A stretch of 64,000 nucleotides of DNA from Nannocystis exedens (GTDB taxonomy: Bacteria; Myxococcota_A; Polyangia; Nannocystales; Nannocystaceae). A program made the position numbers and the translations under genes. Each line of letters starts with the position of its first letter. Within the stretch, counting starts at the first letter, position 1. The stretch spans positions 10,440,001-10,504,000 of the forward strand of contig NZ_NETK01000001.1 in the NCBI RefSeq assembly GCF_002343915.1. The letters run 5' to 3'. Shown one piece after another: positions 48,207 through 57,162 of this stretch. The notes beneath the pieces are model-generated. The model was not told the DNA's origin, did no database searches, and saw only the letters and a list, made by a program, of their open reading frames with translations.

Positions 48207-48562
48207 GGCCGCTCCGGTGCGGGACGGGTGGGGCGCCAGCGGTACGGGCAGGGACGGGCGGGGACGGCGGGCGAGGCCGCGGGGCCTGTGGAGGGGCGCG
48301 GACGCGGGGCGAGGCCGGACACCGGGGAGCGGCGCATGGCAGCCCGCCTGGCAGGCGGCTCGGGTTCGGCGCTCGGTGGTGGCCGAGGCCCCGGACGAGC
48401 GAGGCCGGGGGCCGGGGCGCCGGTCCTCGGAGGGGGTGCGCATGTGCGAAGGCCGGTCTGCTGCGAAGGACATGCACCGACGGGCAGGCCGATCTGCCCA
48501 GGAGGACATGCGCGATCGGCCCGCAGTGTCTTCCTCGGAAGGCATGTCCGAACGGGCAGGCC
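48207..48562. other. Gap between hmuT and hmuU with a large 14-bp array
   Basis: No gene. Units occur at 48439, 48455, 48469, 48483, then after phase shifts at 48491, 48505, 48541 and 48555, ending at the hmuT stop (48563). The phase shifts indicate small deletions or insertions between sub-arrays. 48207-48435 is GC-rich without other features. Confidence 0.6.
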
Positions 48563-49465
48563 TCACGGGGCGGCTCCTTCGCCGAGCTCGGGGTGGAGGG
48601 CCACCAGGAGCTCGCGGACGCCCTGGCCGATCCGGGGGCCGAAGCCGAGCAGCTTGAGGTCGTCGACGGCGACGACCCGCTGGGCGCGGCCCGCGGGGGT
48701 CTCGGCCAGGCCGGGGAGCGCGAGCAGGCCCGGGACGCCGCCGAGGCTCTCGAGGCCGCGGGACGGCAGGACCACGAAGTCGGGGGCGGCGGCGACGACC
48801 GCCTCGGCGCTCCACGGCCGCATGCCGGTCAGGGCGTCGCCGGCGTTGTCGGCGGCGGCCAGGCGGACGAGCTCGGCGCCGGTGGTCTCGCGGCCGGCGA
48901 CGAGCAGGCGGCCCGGTCCGCGGGCGTAGACGAACAGGACGCGTGGGCGCGAGGTGACGCGGGCGCGCAGCCGGTCGGCCTCGGCGAGGTCGGCCTCGAG
49001 CGCGGCGAGCACGGCGGCCGCCGCGTCCGGCCGACCGATCGCGGCGGCCACGGCGGTGATGTTGCCGCGGGCGGCGTCGAGGTTCTCGCCGGCCGGCACC
49101 CGCTCGAGGCGGACGCCGGCGCTGCGGATCTGCTCGAGCGCGGCGGCCGGGCCGGCCTCGCTGCTGGCGAGCACGAGGTCGGGGCGCAGGCCGAGCACGC
49201 CCTCGGCCGAGAACTGGCGGTAGTAGCCGACGCGCGGGAGGGCGGCGGCGCTCTCGGGATAGAGGCTCGAGAGGTCGACGCCGACGACGCGGTCGCCGGC
49301 CCCGAGCGCGAACACGGCCTCGGTGACCGAGCTGCCGAGGGTGACGATCCGCTGCGGCGCGGTGACCTGCGCGGCGGCGGGAGCGGGGCTGTCCTCGGGG
49401 ACAGCACAGGCGAGGACCAGCGCGACGGCGAGGACGAGCGAGCGGAGGACGGTCGAGGCGGACAT
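48563..49465 (-). CDS. hmuT: Heme-binding periplasmic/lipoprotein HmuT
   Basis: A 300-residue substrate-binding protein. The signal is MSASTVLRSLVLAVALVLAC (probable lipobox VLAC). The HmuT pattern is clear: RIVTLGSSVTEAVFALGAGDRVVGVDLSSLYPESAAALPRVGYYRQ (in parts) with a heme-ligand Tyr in YYRQFSAEGVL, then LRPDLVLASSEAGP and the C-terminal LLGFGPRIGQGVRELLVALHPE. It delivers heme to HmuUV. The start codon lies in a 14-bp unit (49461). The gene is divergent from the S4 gene and shares a Fur-like control region with it. Confidence 0.92.
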   Translation of the reverse strand: MSASTVLRSLVLAVALVLACAVPEDSPAPAAAQVTAPQRIVTLGSSVTEAVFALGAGDRVVGVDLSSLYPESAAALPRVGYYRQFSAEGVLGLRPDLVLASSEAGPAAALEQIRSAGVRLERVPAGENLDAARGNITAVAAAIGRPDAAAAVLAALEADLAEADRLRARVTSRPRVLFVYARGPGRLLVAGRETTGAELVRLAAADNAGDALTGMRPWSAEAVVAAAPDFVVLPSRGLESLGGVPGLLALPGLAETPAGRAQRVVAVDDLKLLGFGPRIGQGVRELLVALHPELGEGAAP

Positions 49466-49525
49466 GCAGCTCCAGGCCGATGACACCGCGGGGCGGTCGG
49501 TCCAGGAAGGTCGGTAGCACATTTT

Positions 49526-49544
49526 GAAAATGGAAATCAAAGTT
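49526..49544 (-). promoter_or_regulatory. Fur-like box before hmuT
   Basis: GAAAATGGAAATCAAAGTT matches the 19-bp Fur consensus at about 13 of 19 positions and lies 61 bp before the hmuT start. AT-rich DNA of this kind is rare in the window. Fe2+-Fur repression of heme uptake is the expected logic. Confidence 0.5.
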
Positions 49545-49595
49545 AATTTCGTGAGTCTTCCTCGCAGACCTGCTCCCGCAGGGCCGGCGTTGGGC

Positions 49596-49629
49596 TTGAC
49601 ATATGATTTTGAAAATTGATATCAATTGC
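49596..49629 (+). promoter_or_regulatory. Promoter and overlapping operator of the S4 gene
   Basis: A perfect TTGACA (49596-49601) and TATCAA (49620-49625), 18 bp apart, form the best sigma-70-like promoter in the window. GAAAATTGATATCAATTGC (49611-49629), with a perfect 14-bp palindrome AATTGATATCAATT, covers the -10 element and resembles a Fur-family (Fur or Zur) site. Binding there would block transcription. Confidence 0.65.
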
Positions 49630-49650
49630 ATCCTCGCTCGGAAGCGCACC

Positions 49651-50268
49651 ATGAGTCGTTACACCGGACCTCGTCTCCGCATCCTCCGCCGCCTCGACGT
49701 CGACCTCCCGGGGTTGACCGCCAAGTCGCGCGAGAAGCGGCCCTATCCCCCCGGACAGCACGGGCAGGCGCGGCGCAAGCGGCCGTCGGCCTACGGCATG
49801 CAGCTCGCGGAGAAGCAGAAGCTCTGCTTCAACTACGGCGTCAGCGAGCGGCAGATGCGGCGCCTGTTCGCCGAGGCGATCGCGGCGAAGGGGGTCACCG
49901 GCGAGGTGCTGCTCGAGTACCTCGAGCGCCGGCTCGACAACGTGGTGTTCCGCGCCGGGCTGGCGCCGACGATCCCGGCGGCCCGCCAGCTGGTGACGCA
50001 CGGGCACATCCGCGTCGACGGCCACCGCGTCGACATCGCCTCGTTCCGCGTGCGCACCGGGGCCGAGATCACGCTGCGCCCGCGCAGCCACGACCTCGAC
50101 ATCGTCCAGCGCGCGGTGGCGACGCCGACCCGGATCCCGCTCCCGACGTGGCTCGAGTGCGACCTGCCGCAGCGCAAGGTGAAGATGGTCGGCAGCCCGC
50201 GCGGCGACGCGGCCCCGTTCGAGCTCGATGTCCAGCTGGTGGTCGAGTACTACGCCCGCTTCTTCTAG
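49651..50268 (+). CDS. rpsD: Ribosomal protein S4, cysteine-free cyanobacterial/plastid-like type
   Basis: A 205-residue S4 protein: [57 protein letters not shown], the S4 RNA-binding domain [34 protein letters not shown] (in parts) and VEYYARFF at the end. It lacks the four zinc-binding Cys near the N-terminus and is most like cyanobacterial and plastid S4, not like typical proteobacterial S4. It is not in the usual S13-S11-S4-RpoA cluster, so a second, standard rpsD probably exists elsewhere. The strong promoter with an overlapping metalloregulator-like palindrome suggests it is made under metal limitation. Confidence 0.93.
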   Translation: MSRYTGPRLRILRRLDVDLPGLTAKSREKRPYPPGQHGQARRKRPSAYGMQLAEKQKLCFNYGVSERQMRRLFAEAIAAKGVTGEVLLEYLERRLDNVVFRAGLAPTIPAARQLVTHGHIRVDGHRVDIASFRVRTGAEITLRPRSHDLDIVQRAVATPTRIPLPTWLECDLPQRKVKMVGSPRGDAAPFELDVQLVVEYYARFF

Positions 50269-50275
50269 GAGTCTC

Positions 50276-50677
50276 ATGCCCCGACCCTCGACCCCCGACA
50301 ATTCGCTGATGGCGCTGATCGTGCGCCGCTGCGGCCTCGACGCGGCGGCGGCCGATCTGCTGCAGCGGATCGAGGCCGCCGCCTGGGACCTCGTCGCCGA
50401 CGGGGTGACGCCCGACGTCCTGCGCGCGGTGCTGGCGGTCGTCGCCGACGTCGCGCCGGCCCCGGCCGGCCTGCCGCCGCGCGCGCGTCGGCTGCTGCGG
50501 AAGTTCGCCCAGGCCCGCGACGCAGGGGTGCCCGCCGACGTGGTCGCGTCCTTCACCGAGGACGCGCTGCGCATGGCGCTGCTGATCGACGACGCGTTCC
50601 ACCGCGGCCACGCGGTCGGCCGCGCCGAGGCGAGCGCGCCGCTCGACGCGCCGGCCCGCGGCACCTGGTCGCACTGA
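50276..50677 (+). CDS. Small helical protein cotranscribed with S4, unknown function
   Basis: A 133-residue protein starting 7 bp after the S4 stop, with an AGGAG site (50268-50272). It is rich in Ala and predicted helices (LMALIVRRCGLDAAAADLLQRIEAAAWDLVADG, in parts; ALRMALLIDDAFHRGHAVG). No known domain recognised. Its last 60 codons are the source of the degenerate tandem repeats that follow downstream. Confidence 0.65.
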   Translation: MPRPSTPDNSLMALIVRRCGLDAAAADLLQRIEAAAWDLVADGVTPDVLRAVLAVVADVAPAPAGLPPRARRLLRKFAQARDAGVPADVVASFTEDALRMALLIDDAFHRGHAVGRAEASAPLDAPARGTWSH

Positions 50678-51010
50678 CGGCCTGGTCGCACGGACGGCCG
50701 CGTCCCCGGCGCGCTGGGCGTGGCGCGGATCGACGACGCGGCCGCGCCGAGGCGAGCGCGCCGATCGACGCGCCGGCCCGCGCGGCTCGGTCGCGCTGAC
50801 GGCCGAGTCCCCGGGCGCTGCGCATGGCGCTGCTGATCGACGATGCGCCGAGGCGAGCGCGCCGATCGACGCGCCCGGCCCGCGCCGCTTGGTCGCGCTG
50901 ACGGCCGAGTCCCCCGGGCGCTGCGCATGGCGCTGCTGATCGACGATGCGCCGCGGCGAGCCCATCCATCGACGCGCCGGCTCGCGACGCCCGATCGCAC
51001 GGACGGCGAC
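50623..51010. repeat. 102-122-bp tandem copies of the gene's 3' end
   Basis: The motif CGCCGAGGCGAGCGCGCC recurs at about 50623, 50745, 50847 and 50949 (the last degenerate), together with CTGCGCATGGCGCTGCTGATCG (in parts) and GATCGACGCGCCGG. The first copy is inside the 133-residue gene; the others are decayed non-coding copies beyond its stop. Confidence 0.75.
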
Positions 51011-51059
51011 GCGGCTGGCCGCCCGCGGTCGTCGGCGTGACGCGCGTCTCGTGCTTCAA

Positions 51060-51121
51060 AGCATGTCTCTCAGGACATGCCGCCTGGGGCATGTCCTCGA
51101 GGGCATGCTCTCCGGGTCAGA
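51060..51121. repeat. 14-bp-period hairpin array, five units
   Basis: Units at 51060, 51074, 51088, 51102 and 51116. GGACATGCC pairs with GGCATGTCC (51073-51096). The last unit, GTCAGA, contains the stop codon (51117-51119) of the minus-strand lipoprotein gene, in the same register as the unit at 423. Confidence 0.75.
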
Positions 51122-52718
51122 GTGCCTGGGCGGCGATCCAGCGGAACACCGCGGCGCCCGTGCCGCGCATCAGCTCGGGGTCGGGCTCGAGCGCGTCGAC
51201 GCGGGCGAGCTCGCCGTCGGCCGCCAGCACGTAGAGGTTGCGGGGGGCGGCCGGCGGCAGCAGCAGCTCGAGGCTGAAGTCCTGGTCGTCGCGGCTGTGG
51301 AGCAGGAGGTCGCCGTCGTCGTCGATCGCCAGGGCCCACATCGGCACGCCCTGGAACCGCTCCATGCCGGCCGACGAGACGCGCACGATCTCGCCGGCGG
51401 TCACGCCGCCGACGTCCTGCGTGTCGCTGACGCAGGTCCAGGCGGCGAAGCGGGCGTTCGGCGAGGCGACCGGCGGCTGGCCGCCGACGCACGGCGCCTG
51501 CTCGGCGCTCAGCAGCTCGAGCCGGGCCTCGTCGACGCGCAGGGCGGCGCCGCGGGTGGTGACGAACAGGAGCGCGCGCCCGTCGGCGCTGACGCGGGTG
51601 AACAGCTCGCCGGTGTCGCCGATCAGCGGCCGGCCGTCGTGCTCGCCGGTGGTGTGATCGTAGCGGCGGACCACCAGGCCCTCGCGGAACACGTAGTGGC
51701 GCGGCGAGATGGCCGCGATCAGGTGCGAGGGGTCGGTCCACTCGGGGGCGTCGGTCGCGACGGCGCACGCGGCCTCGGGCTCGCCGACGGCCCAGCGCCA
51801 CACGCGGCAGCTGCCGTCGGCCCCGCCCACGCTCACCGCGCGGCCGTCGGGGTCGACCGCGCCCAGGCCGCAGCTCGGCCCGGGGCCGCCGACGCAGCGG
51901 ACCCGCTGGGTGCGCGCCAGCGGGACGTCCGGCAGTCGCACGGCGGCCAGCTCGGTCAGGGTCGGCGCGGCGTCGTAGCCCTCGCTCGGCCGCGGGTACC
52001 TGAGCGCAAGGACATGTCCGCCGGGACCTGGCCGCAAGAACCCGTCCTCGGGGACACCTTGGAGGACGAACAGGACGGGGGCGTCGGCGGCGCCCACGGC
52101 CCCCCAGACCTCGGCGCAGCCGGCCGGCAGCGGCCAGGCGAGCGGCACGACCGCGGCCGGGTCGCCGGCGGTCGGGGTCGCGACCCGCGGCGACAGCGGC
52201 ACCAGCTGCAGCTCGGCCGGGCAGCCCGCGGTCCACCACAGCGCGCCGCCGGTGGGGGCGAAGCCGGTGGCGTCGGGCGCGAGGCGGGCGGGCAGGGCGA
52301 GCGGCAGGACGCGCTCGCCGGCGAGGTCGACGTAGCCGGCGCGGAGGGGGCCGAGGCTGTCCCCGAGTTCATGTTGCCAGCCGCCGTCGCCGGCGCGGAC
52401 CAGCGCGCCTTGGCCGCGCGGGTCGAGCTCGACGACCAGCGGCAGCATGTCGGTCTCGGGCCCGGGATCGGCGGGCAGGAGCTCGCGCTCGACGAGGCGG
52501 CCGGCGTCGTAGATCGTCAGGGTGCGAGCGCCCCCCTTGTCGCGCTCCGACGCGATCCACACCGCGCGCGCGTCGACCGTGGGCGGGCCGCAAGCGGCCA
52601 GCCACGCGACCAGCAGGGCGACCGAGCCCGAGCGAGCGCCGAGGCCCGGGCCCGCGGACGCGCGCGGGGCGGTCGCTTGTGACTTCACTCCCCCGCCTGG
52701 TGTCGCCGTGGCCACCAC
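51117..52718 (-). CDS. Predicted lipoprotein with beta-propeller-like repeats
   Basis: A 533-residue protein. The start is GTG at 52718 (or 52715); the lipobox VAWLAAC (Cys43) comes rather late, so the true start may be internal. The mature part has recurrent beta-strand motifs (VWIASERDKGG, RTLTIYDAGRL, GALWWTAGC, VRRYDHTTGEHDGRPLIGDTGELFTRVSADGRALLFV, in parts; LYVLAADGELARVDAL) like WD40/TolB-type propellers. No catalytic motif is seen. Five 14-bp units (51997-52066) encode GVPEDGFLRPGPGGHVLALR in frame. It is divergent from the TPR gene at 52773. Confidence 0.7.
   Translation of the reverse strand: MVATATPGGGVKSQATAPRASAGPGLGARSGSVALLVAWLAACGPPTVDARAVWIASERDKGGARTLTIYDAGRLVERELLPADPGPETDMLPLVVELDPRGQGALVRAGDGGWQHELGDSLGPLRAGYVDLAGERVLPLALPARLAPDATGFAPTGGALWWTAGCPAELQLVPLSPRVATPTAGDPAAVVPLAWPLPAGCAEVWGAVGAADAPVLFVLQGVPEDGFLRPGPGGHVLALRYPRPSEGYDAAPTLTELAAVRLPDVPLARTQRVRCVGGPGPSCGLGAVDPDGRAVSVGGADGSCRVWRWAVGEPEAACAVATDAPEWTDPSHLIAAISPRHYVFREGLVVRRYDHTTGEHDGRPLIGDTGELFTRVSADGRALLFVTTRGAALRVDEARLELLSAEQAPCVGGQPPVASPNARFAAWTCVSDTQDVGGVTAGEIVRVSSAGMERFQGVPMWALAIDDDGDLLLHSRDDQDFSLELLLPPAAPRNLYVLAADGELARVDALEPDPELMRGTGAAVFRWIAAQAL
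51997..52066. repeat. In-frame 14-bp array in the propeller-like lipoprotein gene
   Basis: Units at 51997, 52011, 52025, 52039 and 52053 (TACCTG, GACATG, GACCTG, AACCCG, GACACC). Confidence 0.65.
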
Positions 52719-52772
52719 CCCCAGGGTACCAGCCTTGCGCGCCCGGTGCGGGTTTGGCAGGCTTCGCGCCTC

Positions 52773-54788
52773 ATGTCCGGCGACCCCAAAGACCCTGATT
52801 ACGACGACACCGAAGGCGACCTCGAGCCCGGCGAGCTGATGTTCGACGAGGGCGACGAGGAGGAGGGCGCAGCCTCGGAGGAGGAGATCCAGGAGGCGGC
52901 CCAGGCGATCGAGCTCGTCACGCTGCCGGTCTCGTGCACCAACGAGGGCAAGGGCGCGCCGCTCGGCATGGGCATCCAGCGCTTCTGGGCCCAGGAGCTG
53001 GCCGAGGCCGGGGTCCGGGCCGCCGCGCCGGTGTTCACCGCGATCCAGGAGCAGAACGGCCGCCGCGCGCCGGCGCTGATGATCTTCCGTGAGCCGTGGA
53101 CCGACGACCGCGCGCTCGAGGGCATCAACCGGTTCGCCAACGCCAAGTTCGGCCTGGCCACCGACATGTTCGCCCAGGAGGACAAGGTGACGCTGACGGC
53201 CCGCCTAATCGCGGTGAAGCCGGGTCCCGCGCTCGAGACCGTCGACACGTTCACCGCCGAGACCACGGCCGAGCAGCTGCCGGGCGAGGTGTTCGCGCTG
53301 ACGCAGAAGATCGCCGGCGCGCTCGGCAAGTCGGTGGCCAAGCCGACCTGGCAGGACGCGTTCGGCACCGCCAACGTGCAGGCGATCATCTCGTTCCTGG
53401 TCGGCCTCGGCAACCTCAGCGCGCTCCAGGGCCGCTGCGTGCCGACGACGTCCGACCAGCTGCTGTCGCCGCTGATGGACGCCCTCGGCCGCGCGCCCGA
53501 GATGGACGTGACGATGCAGGCGCTGCACGCGATGACCGACATCCTCATCGCCGGTCAGCCCGACCAGGCCGCCATCCCGCTGTCGGTGCAGGCGCTGTCG
53601 ATCGCGGCGCAGAAGCGCAAGAACGACCAGGGCGCGTGGCATCACCTCGCGCTGGTGCTGCGCCGCGTCGGCGACCTCGGCTCGGCCGTGCAGGCGTTCC
53701 AGCAGGCGATCAACCTCGGCCCGCAGAACCCCGCGGTCGCGGCCGGCTTCATCGACACCCTGCGCACCGCCGGCGACCTCGAGAACGCGCTCAAGGTGGC
53801 CCAGTTCGCGGTCGAGAACGGCAACGAGGGCCCGGTGGTGATGGCCCAGCTCGGCAGCCTCCTGATCGAGAACGACCAGTTCGACGAGGCCGAGCCGTTC
53901 CTCCGCCGCGCGGTCGAGGAGGGCAAGGTCCCCAGCGCCTACGGCGACCTCGCGAACGTGCTGTGGGAGACCACCGAGGAGGATCCGAAGCGGATCCAGG
54001 AGGACCGCGACGAGGCGCTCGCGCTGCTGGCCCAGGCCGTCGAGCAGCCGTCGATCCACAAGAGCACCCTCGACATCCTGCTCGACCTCCACGAGGAGGA
54101 GAAGCTCGAGAAGGCGACGGTGCTGATGCTGCGCGCCGCCGAGAAGCACGCCGAGAACGCGACCGTGCTGCGCTACGTCGCCAGCATGTACCTCGAGGGC
54201 GACGAGCCGGCCCGCGCCCGCCCGTACCTCGACGCGATCCTCAAGCTGCAGCGCCGCAGCCTCGACGACGACGCGTTCGCGCGCCGGGCGATCCTCACCC
54301 TCGAGGTCGACAACTTCGAGGACCGCTACGACCAGGCCATCGACTACGTGCGCAGCGGCGACCCGCAGAAGCACCTGGCCGCGGCCAAGTTCCTGCGCGA
54401 GATGATCGGCCGCGACCCGCGGTACTGGCAGCCGCACCTGATGCTCGCGCTGGCCGTGCGCGACAGCGAGGGCGACGCCGCGGCGCTGTCGCACCTCAAC
54501 GACGCGGTCCGCCTGCGCCCCAACGACGCCGAGATCCGCAACCTCATGGCGGCGATCCTGCGCAAGCAGGGCCGCGCGCGCGAGGCCGTCGAGCACCTGC
54601 GTGCGGTCGTGGCGATCAACCCGCGCGAGATCGAGCCGGTCGTCAACCTCGCCTCGGCGATGCGCGACGCCAACATGTTCGAGGAGGCGCGCCAGGTCTG
54701 CAGCGCGGCGCTGCAGATGATCCCGGACCACCCGGAGTTCAAGCGGATCCTCGACAGCCTGCCGCCGCCGCGGCAGCGCCAGAACTGA
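52773..54788 (+). CDS. TPR-repeat protein, cytoplasmic
   Basis: A 671-residue protein with an acidic N-terminus (DDTEGDLEPGELMFDEGDEEEG), a central domain of unknown type (about 45-250, with FREPWTDDRALEGINRFANAKFG), and about ten TPR-like helical pairs from residue 285 on (for example AWHHLALVLRRVGDLGSAVQAFQQAINLGPQNP, in parts, and AEIRNLMAAILRKQGRAREAVEHLRAVVAINP, in parts). No signal peptide. TPR proteins serve as assembly scaffolds; the partner is not known. The ATG at 52773 is preferred to 52746. A perfect long hairpin follows the gene. Confidence 0.82.
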   Translation: MSGDPKDPDYDDTEGDLEPGELMFDEGDEEEGAASEEEIQEAAQAIELVTLPVSCTNEGKGAPLGMGIQRFWAQELAEAGVRAAAPVFTAIQEQNGRRAPALMIFREPWTDDRALEGINRFANAKFGLATDMFAQEDKVTLTARLIAVKPGPALETVDTFTAETTAEQLPGEVFALTQKIAGALGKSVAKPTWQDAFGTANVQAIISFLVGLGNLSALQGRCVPTTSDQLLSPLMDALGRAPEMDVTMQALHAMTDILIAGQPDQAAIPLSVQALSIAAQKRKNDQGAWHHLALVLRRVGDLGSAVQAFQQAINLGPQNPAVAAGFIDTLRTAGDLENALKVAQFAVENGNEGPVVMAQLGSLLIENDQFDEAEPFLRRAVEEGKVPSAYGDLANVLWETTEEDPKRIQEDRDEALALLAQAVEQPSIHKSTLDILLDLHEEEKLEKATVLMLRAAEKHAENATVLRYVASMYLEGDEPARARPYLDAILKLQRRSLDDDAFARRAILTLEVDNFEDRYDQAIDYVRSGDPQKHLAAAKFLREMIGRDPRYWQPHLMLALAVRDSEGDAAALSHLNDAVRLRPNDAEIRNLMAAILRKQGRAREAVEHLRAVVAINPREIEPVVNLASAMRDANMFEEARQVCSAALQMIPDHPEFKRILDSLPPPRQRQN

Positions 54789-54815
54789 CGCGCCCCGGCG
54801 CCCTGGCGCCAAGAA

Positions 54816-54857
54816 CGACGACGCGCACGCCCGGAGGCTCCGGGGTGCGCGTCGTCG
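54816..54857 (+). terminator. Long GC hairpin after the TPR gene
   Basis: CGACGACGCGCAC pairs perfectly with GTGCGCGTCGTCG, and the interior CCCGGAG pairs with CTCCGGG, giving about 20 bp of stem. No T-run follows except GTTTG at 54860. Terminator function is likely by position, 28 bp after the stop. Confidence 0.6.
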
Positions 54858-55047
54858 GCGTTTGCGGGGCGCGAGGCGGCCAGGCCCAACGTTGTTCGCC
54901 AGCGATGTCGTGAGCGAGCGGCCGCCGCCTGGCGGTGGTGCTCCGGCGCGAACTGGTTCAGCCTATGCCTGCTGACTTGTCGTCCCCGGGCCGCTGCCGT
55001 TGCCTGGGGGCTCTTACCTGTGATCTCAGCGAGCGGGAGTGTCCGTG

Positions 55048-56877
55048 ATGCGAATCCTTAATCGGAAGTGTTGGAGCCGGGTCGCCAGCGCGTGCGCCGC
55101 CCTCGGCGCGGCGTGGACCCTGGCGATCCCGCAGACGGCCGAGGCCTGCGGCGGCGTGTTCTGCGACGGCGGGCTGCCGAACTCGATGCCCGTCAACCAG
55201 GACGGCGAGAACGTGCTCTTCGTCCTCAATCAGAACGAGGTCGAGGTCCACATCCAGATCAGCATCGACCCCAACACCAACGCGCAGAAGTTCGCGTGGC
55301 TGATCCCGATCGCCCAGATCCCCGAGTTCGAGGTCGGCTCGCAGCCGCTGTTCGACGCGCTGCTGAACTCGTCGGTGCCGACGTATCAGCTGCAGCAGAC
55401 GTTCGAGGTGTGCGGCGAGGACGGCATCTCCGGCGGGCTCTCGAGCGCGAGCAACGGCGATCCGGGCCTCAGCAGCGGCGACGGCGGCACCGGCACCGAG
55501 GGCAACGACAGCGGCGGCGAGGACCCGGTGGTGTTCAAGACCACCGCGGGCGCGTTCGAGATCGTGGTGCTGCAGGACCAGACGATCGAGCCGATCAAGC
55601 AGTGGCTGATCGACAACGAGTACCAGTGGATCGACGGCTCGGAGATGGTGCTGCAGCAGTACCTCGACGAGGGCAACGTGATCGTCGCGCTCAAGCTGGC
55701 GGCCGGGTCCGACGGCGGCGACGTCCACCCGATCGTGCTGCGCTACCCGTCGAACGAGAACTGCTTCCCGCTGCGGCTGACGCGGTTCGCGTCGATCGAG
55801 AACATGGACATCCGCGTGTTCGTGCTCGGCAACAGCCGCGCGGCGCCGACCAACTACCGCCACGTCCTCGTCAACCCGCTGAAGATCGACTGGCTGCAGT
55901 TCGCGGCCAACTACAAGGACGTCATCACCAAGGCGGTCGACGACCTCGAGGCCGAGGGGCTGGCGTTCGTGACCGAGTACGCCGGGCCGTCGAACGTGGT
56001 CCAGCCGTTCGCGTTCAACTTCTACAGCACGTCGTGGAACGAGGCGGCGTTCGTCGGCCTGCCGCCCGAAGAGGTGATAAGCACCCTCAACAACCAGGGC
56101 CTGGCCAACTGCTTCGGCGCCGACTTCTGCTTCTACAACCACCCGCTGGTCGAGGGCCTGCTCAATGACTTCCTGCCGGTGCCGGATGGGCTGACGGCGG
56201 AAGAGTTCTACGCGAACCTGCAGGCCTACGCCGACCAGATCGACGCGATGGCGTGGGGCGACGGCAGCGCGTTCGCGCAGGCGCTCGACAGCCGGATCAT
56301 CGCCCCCGGCGAGCACGCGCAGGAGCTGGTCGACGCCTACCCGTACCTGACGCGCATGTACACGGTCATCTCGCCGAACGAGATGATCGCGGACCCGATC
56401 TTCCACATCAACCCGGACCTGCAGGACGTGCCGAACTTCCGCTCGGCCACCGAGTACAACCTGTGCGACGGCAACAGCGTGGTCACGCTGCCCGACGAGC
56501 GCGAGATCTTCGTGCCCAACGGCGGGCCGTGGCCCGACTTCATCGGCGAGATGTGGTGGGCCGAGGAGGTCCAGCAGGTCGCCCTCAAGGGCAAGCCGAT
56601 GCACCTCGTCAACAACACGGCCGCGATCAACAAGAAGATCGAGGAGTGGAACCTCGCCCACGGCTGGCCGCGCTTCCCCGAGGGGGCGCCCACCACCAGC
56701 GCGAGCGACACCGACACCGACAGCTCGGGGTCCAGCGAGGGCGGGCCGGACTCGGCGACGAGCGGCGGGCAAAACGACGCCAGCGGCTGCGGCTGCCGCA
56801 GCGACGGGGCGCCGGGCGGGGGTCTGCTCGCGCTCGCGGGGCTCGGGCTGCTGGCGGGACGGCGCCGCCGGCGCTGA
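55048..56877 (+). CDS. DUF2330 protein with MYXO-CTERM-type tail
   Basis: A 609-residue exported protein. The signal peptide ends around LAIPQTAEAC and the mature part begins CGGVFCDGGLPNSMPVNQDGENVLFVLN, typical of DUF2330. The body has FAWLIPIAQIPEFEVGSQPLFDAL, a Gly/Ser/Asp-rich loop (about residues 130-165), and a long beta-rich domain. The C-terminus has a Ser/Asp/Gly linker, SGCGCRSDGAPGGGLLALAGLGLL and an Arg run: a MYXO-CTERM-type sorting signal, so the protein is probably moved to the outer membrane surface. A GTG at 55039 is a possible alternative start. Confidence 0.88.
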   Translation: MRILNRKCWSRVASACAALGAAWTLAIPQTAEACGGVFCDGGLPNSMPVNQDGENVLFVLNQNEVEVHIQISIDPNTNAQKFAWLIPIAQIPEFEVGSQPLFDALLNSSVPTYQLQQTFEVCGEDGISGGLSSASNGDPGLSSGDGGTGTEGNDSGGEDPVVFKTTAGAFEIVVLQDQTIEPIKQWLIDNEYQWIDGSEMVLQQYLDEGNVIVALKLAAGSDGGDVHPIVLRYPSNENCFPLRLTRFASIENMDIRVFVLGNSRAAPTNYRHVLVNPLKIDWLQFAANYKDVITKAVDDLEAEGLAFVTEYAGPSNVVQPFAFNFYSTSWNEAAFVGLPPEEVISTLNNQGLANCFGADFCFYNHPLVEGLLNDFLPVPDGLTAEEFYANLQAYADQIDAMAWGDGSAFAQALDSRIIAPGEHAQELVDAYPYLTRMYTVISPNEMIADPIFHINPDLQDVPNFRSATEYNLCDGNSVVTLPDEREIFVPNGGPWPDFIGEMWWAEEVQQVALKGKPMHLVNNTAAINKKIEEWNLAHGWPRFPEGAPTTSASDTDTDSSGSSEGGPDSATSGGQNDASGCGCRSDGAPGGGLLALAGLGLLAGRRRRR

Positions 56878-57162
56878 GGCGCGGGGATCGCGGAAGCGCC
56901 GCGCTCGCGCGGCGCAGACGACTCGAAGGACATGTCCACGCGGGCATGTCCTTCGCCGCTTCTGCCGGGCCGAGCGGGCGGCGCTCGGCAGAGCGTTCAG
57001 GACATGCCCGAAAGGGCATACTCCTCACGCCATGTGCGAAAGGACATGTCGGTCAAGACATGTCCTTGGCGCCTCTCAAGAAACGGCCCTCTCCGCGCGG
57101 CCCGGGCCTGGTTCGCAGGACGTCTTCTCGTCGCGGGGCCCAGGCCTGCGGGGCGCGGACGA
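56878..57162. repeat. Gap with two 14-bp hairpin arrays before the IS110 element
   Basis: First set at 56929 and 56943: GAAGGACATG pairs with CATGTCCTTC (56925-56954). Second set at 57001, 57015, 57029, 57043 and 57057: ATGCCC-GAAA-GGGCAT (57004-57019) and AAGGACATGTC with GACATGTCCTT (57040-57067), a perfect 11-bp stem. The right end of the IS110 element must lie between here and 57162, but I cannot place the junction. Confidence 0.7.
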
